Assembly: GCA_021029095.1 (NCBI GenBank)
Contig: JAJOHG010000255.1
Coordinates: forward strand, 1 to 36,736
Length of the DNA stretch: 36,736 nucleotides
Source of the DNA: Phellopilus nigrolimitatus
Lineage: Eukaryota > Basidiomycota > Agaricomycetes > Hymenochaetales > Hymenochaetaceae
Reading direction: 5' to 3'
Positions within the stretch are counted from its first letter, which is position 1; each line of letters opens with the position of its first letter. Under the pieces are notes generated by a model. That model was not told the DNA's origin and made no database searches. It saw only the letters and a list, made by a program, of their open reading frames with translations. The position numbers were made by a program, and so were the translations under genes. Shown one piece after another: positions 34,601 to 36,736 of this stretch.

Positions 34601-36736
34601 TACGAAGCGGGTCCTTGCATGTCACAAGAGCTAGGCTGCCCGCGAGCTTCTGACACGCCATGTGTCCCGCCTTACGCATCTTTTCCTCGTTCGGGTCCGT
34701 CGCGAAATCTTTCATGCACAGTTCACGAGTCGTGATGCTCGCAATCGTAACTGATCTCTCGACCACTGGCAGAATGATCTGGAAAAACAGACTCTAGATC
34801 AGACAAGCTTTTTAAGTCTCAAACCTTTCAGAGAACTAACCTCGCGAACAGACCGATCGACAGCTTCTTGGACGGCCTGCTTGAACGACTGATTCGTGTG
34901 CAACGGGGCAAGCTGATGGTTGATTGTCACTGCGTTGGCCAAGTTGGCCAGAATCTCCTCTATATGCGTCCCTACATTCCTGTCAGCCTCCGCCGTACTC
35001 GTCGTTCCAAGGGGTATGATCTGCCCATCTCCAACAAGTTGTGACGTGTGCTCATATCCACCGATGGGCAAGGCGTCGATGTCTGGCATTAACTCGGGCA
35101 AGCCAGGCCCCGCCATCGACTCCACCGGCGGACGGCTGCGCAAGATATTCGCAACCTCGACGTTGTCGAGGTCGATCCCGAGCGTCTTGCACAGCACCTC
35201 GATTTCAAACTTCATGTTCAGCTTGAGTTCCGCAAAATGATAGAGCTCGGCAAGGAGGCTGACGACAGCCATGAGCCATGGGTTCGGCGGGCGGAACGCC
35301 TTCGACTTCGCGGCTGCCTCGAGAATTTTGCTCACAAATGGGATCGCGATGATGAGTCTGTCGCTGTCTGCGCCCTCAATGAGGAAATCCTTGAATGCCA
35401 AGTTCTTGTGTTTGATCGGCTTGTCGCGCGCAAGCGTGATCTGGCCGAGCCAGGAACCCAGGTTCTTCAAGATCGTGCGTTCAGAGGTTGAGGTCTTCAC
35501 CCTGTCTGAATTAAGCAGTGTAGCGGACTTGATGAAGGTCTCATGTAGGATAAACTTCCCCAGTAGCTTGTTGTCCAGTCCGTCGAGGAAACGTAGGTAC
35601 AGCTGGTGATTGTTCGGCTCAGTGCTCACCCGCTGGTCGACAAGGTAGTTTGCGAGCCAACGCGAGTACAGCTCCTCAAAACGTTCCTTCATCTCCGCGA
35701 GTTTCGCCTCAAAGTTGCTAGGCGCAAGATTGTTGATGATGAACAGAATCTTGTCCGACATATCCTCTGGCGGGCTTTCGAAATTCTCGTCATTCAGACG
35801 GTCCGGCCTGATGGATGTAAAAGCCGGATGCATTTCGACCAGCGTCAGTGCCGATGAGAAGCCCTGCAGCGGTGCAGCCCCGCTTGCAACCGCACTTTCC
35901 GCAGGTGCCGCAAGCGCGCGGCGCACAATCTCGATGATGTCTGGACGTTGCTCGGCGAGATGCGGAATACCGAGAAGCGCCTCGCACAGGAGCTTCCACT
36001 CCGGCAGACGTGACTCGAATCGTGTCAACGCCTGCACGCCGAATTTAAAGAGATTAGTGTCTGGGGGGCATTGGAGCGAGTCTAGGACGTAGCGTATTGC
36101 AATGCCGAGAGGAATGTAGTCGACTAGTTGTTGTTGTATTAAAGATCCAAAAGGTAACCTGTCATCGCGAGCTCGCGAGCCGGGTAGAACGACTGGAAGA
36201 ATTTGTATTCATCAAAGAGGAAGTGCAGCATGCATGAGAAAATTTCGTGGTCGCGGGGGTTGGTCGATTCTTTTGTTCGTTGGAGCATTGCAATTACTCC
36301 GTCGATCGTGATTTGCTCGTCGTACATCTGCTTGAAGATGCCATCGACCTCGGCCTCAATGTCAGACGAATAGGTGACGACCGTGAAGCTCGGATCCAGC
36401 TCCGAATTTGGATTGAGCTGCATCAGACGGGGGTGGATTTGTAGACAGGCATTCCGCGTCTCGAGACAGTAGTCTACGTCTCGTTCATCCATGACATTCG
36501 AGCTAAAAAGCAAACAACGAATTGTCAATTTGGATCCTCATTCAAATCATAGATGAATGAATGCCTACTGGTTGCGCAACATTCGCAAGAAAATGGCGAT
36601 AGTCGAGGGGCTCAAAGCCATTGTCCTGTTCTCCGCCTGCGGGTCGATTGTTCTCGCAATTTTTTCATTTTGCATCTTGAGTTCGAGGAAAGCAATCACG
36701 CCATGCAAGAACTCGGCGCCGTGCGCTTGGACATTG
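31614..36736 (-). CDS. NOT1: CCR4-NOT scaffold subunit NOT1 (partial, 5' end outside window)
   Basis: Central scaffold of the CCR4-NOT deadenylase, which removes poly(A) tails and represses mRNAs. Exons in window: 36736-36569 (open), 36502-34841, 34778-34265, 34200-34043, 33987-33691, 33634-33387, 33337-32040, 31972-31614, about 1,570 codons. In order: the end of a helical region (IAIFLRMLRN); the CAF1-binding MIF4G region (SDKILFIINNLAPSNFEAKLAEMK, LYLRFLDGLDNKLL, NLGSWLGQITL, NPWLMAVVSLLAELY); the CNOT9-binding region (VDRSVREIILPVVERSVTIASITTREL, MRKAGHMACQKLAGSLA); and the NOT1 C-terminal domain (YFPGFAFSWMTLISHRLFMP, LLLVLLHDFPDFLSEYYF, YPNAHTHWFSSILLYLFAE, RPHPWGALVTFIELLRN). Exon 36502-34841 is one base short for its frame near CCTTTTGG (36147-36154). 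The gene starts beyond the right edge. Confidence 0.95.

Noticed and set aside
36118..36153. 35-nt intron (GTTACC to ACTAG) to repair the NOT1 frame
   Set aside because: Too short for this genome's introns (shortest seen about 45 nt) and it would remove family-like residues FGSLIQQQL; a one-base indel explains the data better.

Overview
The window is nuclear DNA of a filamentous fungus, most likely an Agaricomycete basidiomycete. The evidence is dense genes split by many short (about 45-80 nt) introns with GTRNGT donors and CTNAC branch points, adjacent genes on both strands, and protein-level resemblance to fungal housekeeping families. The given reading frames are broken by introns, so I rebuilt the gene models by hand from splice sites, frame continuity and remembered family conservation. 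No alignment was run. Every exon chain reported as intact closes in frame.

Layout. (1) 1-6,300 is a rearranged accessory block. It holds an intact Old Yellow Enzyme (OYE) gene on the + strand (3648-5086), a dead inverted copy on the - strand (about 882-2318) and a truncated third copy (about 5815-6300). It also holds a duplicated non-coding segment and a scrambled fragment of the proteasome gene RPN2. (2) 6,489-13,022 carries three - strand genes: a TRAPPC13-like trafficking subunit, a mitochondrial EndoG/Nuc1 nuclease, and a PIN4/Cip1-like RRM-R3H protein. (3) 13,023-18,483 is gene-poor, with two hypothetical small ORFs and a G-rich tract. (4) 18,484-27,656 is a compact run: mitochondrial ribosomal protein mL46 (-) divergent from V-ATPase subunit H (+), then glutamate decarboxylase (-) divergent from RNA 3'-phosphate cyclase (+), then a Cdc50-family flippase subunit (-). 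(5) 28,000-36,736 holds a HOOK-family dynein adaptor (-) and the 3' two-thirds or so of NOT1, the CCR4-NOT scaffold (-, running off the right edge).

The genes from 6.5 kb onward are unrelated housekeeping functions and do not look like a pathway or cluster. I see no CRISPR array, tRNA, rRNA or intact transposon, and no convincing new multi-gene system. The observations most worth a second look are the OYE inverted repeat and its decay, the RPN2 fragment inside it, an apparent one-base frameshift in NOT1, three GC-AG introns in three neighbouring genes, an 18-nt micro-exon in the decarboxylase, and a perfect-frame 48-bp minisatellite inside the cyclase.
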